The notes beneath the pieces were generated by a model. The model saw only the letters and a program-made list of their open reading frames with translations, did not search any database and had not been told where the DNA came from. From Prevotellaceae bacterium (GTDB taxonomy: Bacteria > Bacteroidota > Bacteroidia > Bacteroidales > UBA932), in NCBI GenBank assembly GCA_031288885.1, contig JAITQP010000286.1, positions 1 through 7,486 on the forward strand: a stretch of DNA of 7,486 nucleotides. Direction: 5' to 3'. The position numbers and the translations under genes are program-made. How positions within the stretch are numbered: position 1 is the first letter of the stretch; every line of letters starts with the position of its first letter. Below, in pieces: positions 6,654-7,486 of the stretch.

Positions 6654-6874
6654 CCTATATCTGTGGTTTTTGCCGTAACCATCGTTTTGTAGGAATAAGT
6701 CAAGTTCACGCGCAAGCGTGAACATTGCAACCTATTCTTCACAAAACGATCTTCAAATCGGCAAATTTTCAGATATAGAAGAATAAAAGCTCAATGCTTC
6801 TTATGTATGTCTTAAAAGTATGCGCGCATTACTGCGCTGTATATGTCATAGGCACAATTTTTTTTTATATTTCC
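6627..6874 (-). ncRNA. Candidate rod-shaped small RNA 2, apparent paralogue of RNA 1
   Basis: A transcript from the promoter at 6880-6912 to the T-run at 6627-6633 would be about 248 bases. After about 96 bases of leader it folds into a 124-base rod (6655-6778). The helices are 9 bp (6655-6663 with 6770-6778), 7 bp (6669-6675 with 6759-6765), 10 bp (6681-6690 with 6741-6750), 7 bp including one G-U pair (6691-6697 with 6733-6739) and 8 bp (6704-6711 with 6716-6723), around a 4-base loop. About 41 pairs with small internal loops give a rod typical of 6S-type RNAs. The stem sequences differ from RNA 1, but promoter, leader length and layout are shared. Transcribed from the plus strand, the tip would be a GCAA (GNRA) tetraloop, so plus-strand transcription or a MITE cannot be excluded. 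Confidence 0.5.
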
Positions 6875-6877
6875 AGC

Positions 6878-6927
6878 TGCAAGTGTACAAATAATTATTT
6901 CAATTGTCCAAATCGGAGTAAAAAAAT
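6878..6927. repeat. Promoter-bearing repeat, copy B
   Basis: This is the second copy of the 50-base segment at 6457-6506 (38 of 50 identical, no gaps), in the same orientation and 421 bases away. Both copies keep the TTTG box and the 21-base spacing. This copy has one mismatch in the -7 box. Confidence 0.75.
6880..6912 (-). promoter_or_regulatory. Slightly degraded Bacteroidota promoter of candidate RNA 2
   Basis: On the minus strand, TTTG (6912-6909) is followed after 21 bases by TACACTTG (6887-6880), one mismatch from TAnnTTTG. It has the same geometry as the RNA 1 promoter. The mismatch predicts weaker or differently regulated transcription, starting near 6874. Confidence 0.55.
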
Positions 6928-7012
6928 CAGAAGCGATGTTGTTGTAACGATACCTCTAAGGACGGAATATTTTACCGGACTTCATAAATTATTTAAAAAT
7001 CTCATGAAAAAA

Positions 7013-7043
7013 ATTGGTTGTTGGAAACTTTTCCATACCTTTG
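7013..7043 (+). promoter_or_regulatory. Plus-strand Bacteroidota-type promoter of candidate RNA 3
   Basis: ATTG (7013-7016) is followed after 19 bases by TACCTTTG (7036-7043), an exact TAnnTTTG with a one-mismatch -33 box. It points away from the RNA 2 promoter, so the two form a divergent pair about 100 bases apart. Confidence 0.5.
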
Positions 7044-7049
7044 TCCGAA

Positions 7050-7230
7050 GTTTTGCTCGCCAGCATTTGTGGCGGCTGAACATAGTACATAGTAAAAGCA
7101 GGCAGCATATTGTCATCCCACCTGCACGCCGGAGGATTTTACCCCGCGTGCACTGTGTAGAGCGATGGGAGAGGGAGATTTGATGGGTATAATGGCGTAA
7201 GCTTGTAGGCGGGAAACCCGCACAATTTTT
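7050..7230 (+). ncRNA. Candidate structured RNA 3 (unidentified)
   Basis: The interval between a plus-strand promoter and a terminator would give a transcript of about 180 bases. Local helices include CGCCA/TGGCG (7058-7062 with 7070-7074), GCAGG/CCTGC (about 7099-7103 with 7120-7124) and TGCACGC/GCGTGCA (7123-7129 with 7146-7152). The last two overlap slightly and would compete. It shows no tRNA, 5S, SRP, tmRNA, RNase P or riboswitch landmarks that I can recognise. Reading frames crossing it on both strands look non-biological. The evidence is only promoter, terminator and local pairing, so it could be an untranslated remnant. Confidence 0.3.
7209..7230 (+). terminator. Terminator-like hairpin ending candidate RNA 3
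   Basis: GCGGG and CCCGC form a perfect 5-bp GC stem around AAA, followed after ACAA by five T on the plus strand. The gap before the T-run makes it moderate rather than strong. Confidence 0.45.
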
Positions 7231-7256
7231 AATCATTAAATTCTCAACCAAAATGG

Positions 7257-7319
7257 TGCATACATATACACATATACTTACGCATACTTACGTACACCTA
7301 AGCACGCGCGCACGTGCAT
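7257..7319. repeat. Alternating purine-pyrimidine tract with 10-base repeats
   Basis: Two perfect alternating runs (7257-7277, 21 bases; 7302-7319, 18 bases) flank shorter ones. ATACTTACG occurs at 7274-7282 and again at 7284-7292, a 10-base period. The CG-rich end (about 7303-7314) is the kind of sequence that can adopt Z-DNA under supercoiling. No gene is recognised here. Confidence 0.6.
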
Positions 7320-7486
7320 TTACACCTATCAACGAGCTGCGAAGCTCCGCGTGCACGTAATTTCCAAAGTTAACTTTCAAATTTCGGCTATTTCCGCAAC
7401 ATGCTGCTTGCATGGGGGCGTTTTTTTACCCCGACAGTAAGGATTACAGACCTTGCTATGGTAAAATTGCCTCCACTGTAAAGAGG
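7320..7486. other. Right-end intergenic stretch with small palindromes, no gene seen
   Basis: The stretch contains a 5-bp hairpin with a GCGA loop (7334-7347) and a perfect 12-base palindrome AAAGTTAACTTT (7366-7377). A CATGC/GCATG hairpin lies a few bases before a T7 run near 7421-7427, which might be a plus-strand terminator. Nested ACAGT/ACTGT and AAGG/CCTT pairings near the edge hint at structure continuing outside the window. I see no reading frame worth calling. Confidence 0.35.

Noticed and set aside
6473..6742. 89-codon minus-strand reading frame between the two RNA promoters
   Set aside because: It overlaps half of the RNA 2 rod and runs into the RNA 1 promoter. Its composition is unlike the real proteins here.
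6794..7183. 129-codon plus-strand reading frame
   Set aside because: It runs through promoter repeat B and the plus-strand promoter, has no ribosome-binding context, and shows no recognisable domain.
6982..7251. 89-codon minus-strand reading frame
   Set aside because: It is antisense to the RNA 3 unit, has no promoter match upstream and no family resemblance.
7365..7372. Exact TAnnTTTG match (TAACTTTG) on the minus strand
   Set aside because: It is half of a palindrome, and the nearest -33-like word (GTTG) is 24 bases away, outside the 19-21 base range.
7430..7486. tRNA-like pairing at the right edge
   Set aside because: The AAGG/CCTT stem has an 8-base loop, and there is no T-loop consensus or acceptor stem.
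1..7486. CRISPR array, insertion sequence or prophage
   Set aside because: There are no regularly spaced repeats, no transposase or integrase coding sequence, and no phage genes on either strand.

Overview
The window looks like a chromosomal segment from a member of the phylum Bacteroidota, probably order Bacteroidales. Two things support this. The intergenic regions carry several matches to the phylum's distinctive promoter (TTTG, 19-21 bases, TAnnTTTG). The gene set includes a NagB-like domain fused to a PIG-L/LmbE deacetylase, an arrangement I know from Bacteroides-type genomes. The genes are GC-rich and the spacers AT-rich. All four confident protein genes lie on the minus strand, so transcription runs right to left. 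Most of them lack a Shine-Dalgarno sequence, which is normal for this phylum.

Positions 1-4650 hold an amino-sugar module. In transcription order it contains a NagC/Mlc-like ROK regulator (3054-4265), a 646-residue fusion protein with a NagB-like domain and a PIG-L N-deacetylase domain (948-2888), and a complete glucosamine-6-phosphate deaminase, nagB (81-863). The fusion gene has its own canonical promoter. nagB follows 84 bases behind it and is probably co-transcribed. NagB keeps all catalytic and allosteric residues. The fusion protein's deaminase-like half has lost two of them, while its deacetylase half keeps the full metal-binding set. The likely logic is an amino-sugar-sensing repressor controlling deacetylation and deamination of amino sugars into fructose-6-phosphate. 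A promoter about 350 bases upstream of the regulator would give it a long, structured leader.

Positions 4652-6210 hold an exported SUMF1/FGE-fold protein with a CsgG/LpoB-like N-terminal region (4892-6151). It lacks the catalytic cysteine pair of true formylglycine-generating enzymes. It ends at a very strong intrinsic terminator. Its upstream region contains an isolated, unusually perfect Shine-Dalgarno sequence in front of a five-codon reading frame.

Positions 6211-7486 contain no convincing protein gene and are the most unusual part. Two tandem minus-strand units each have a Bacteroidota promoter, about 95 bases of leader, a long rod-shaped imperfect hairpin (102 and 124 bases) and a terminator. 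The two promoters are diverged copies of the same 50-base segment. This is the architecture expected of paralogous 6S-like regulatory RNAs, but the assignment is inference. A third candidate RNA lies divergently on the plus strand (about 7050-7230). It is followed by a striking alternating purine-pyrimidine tract.
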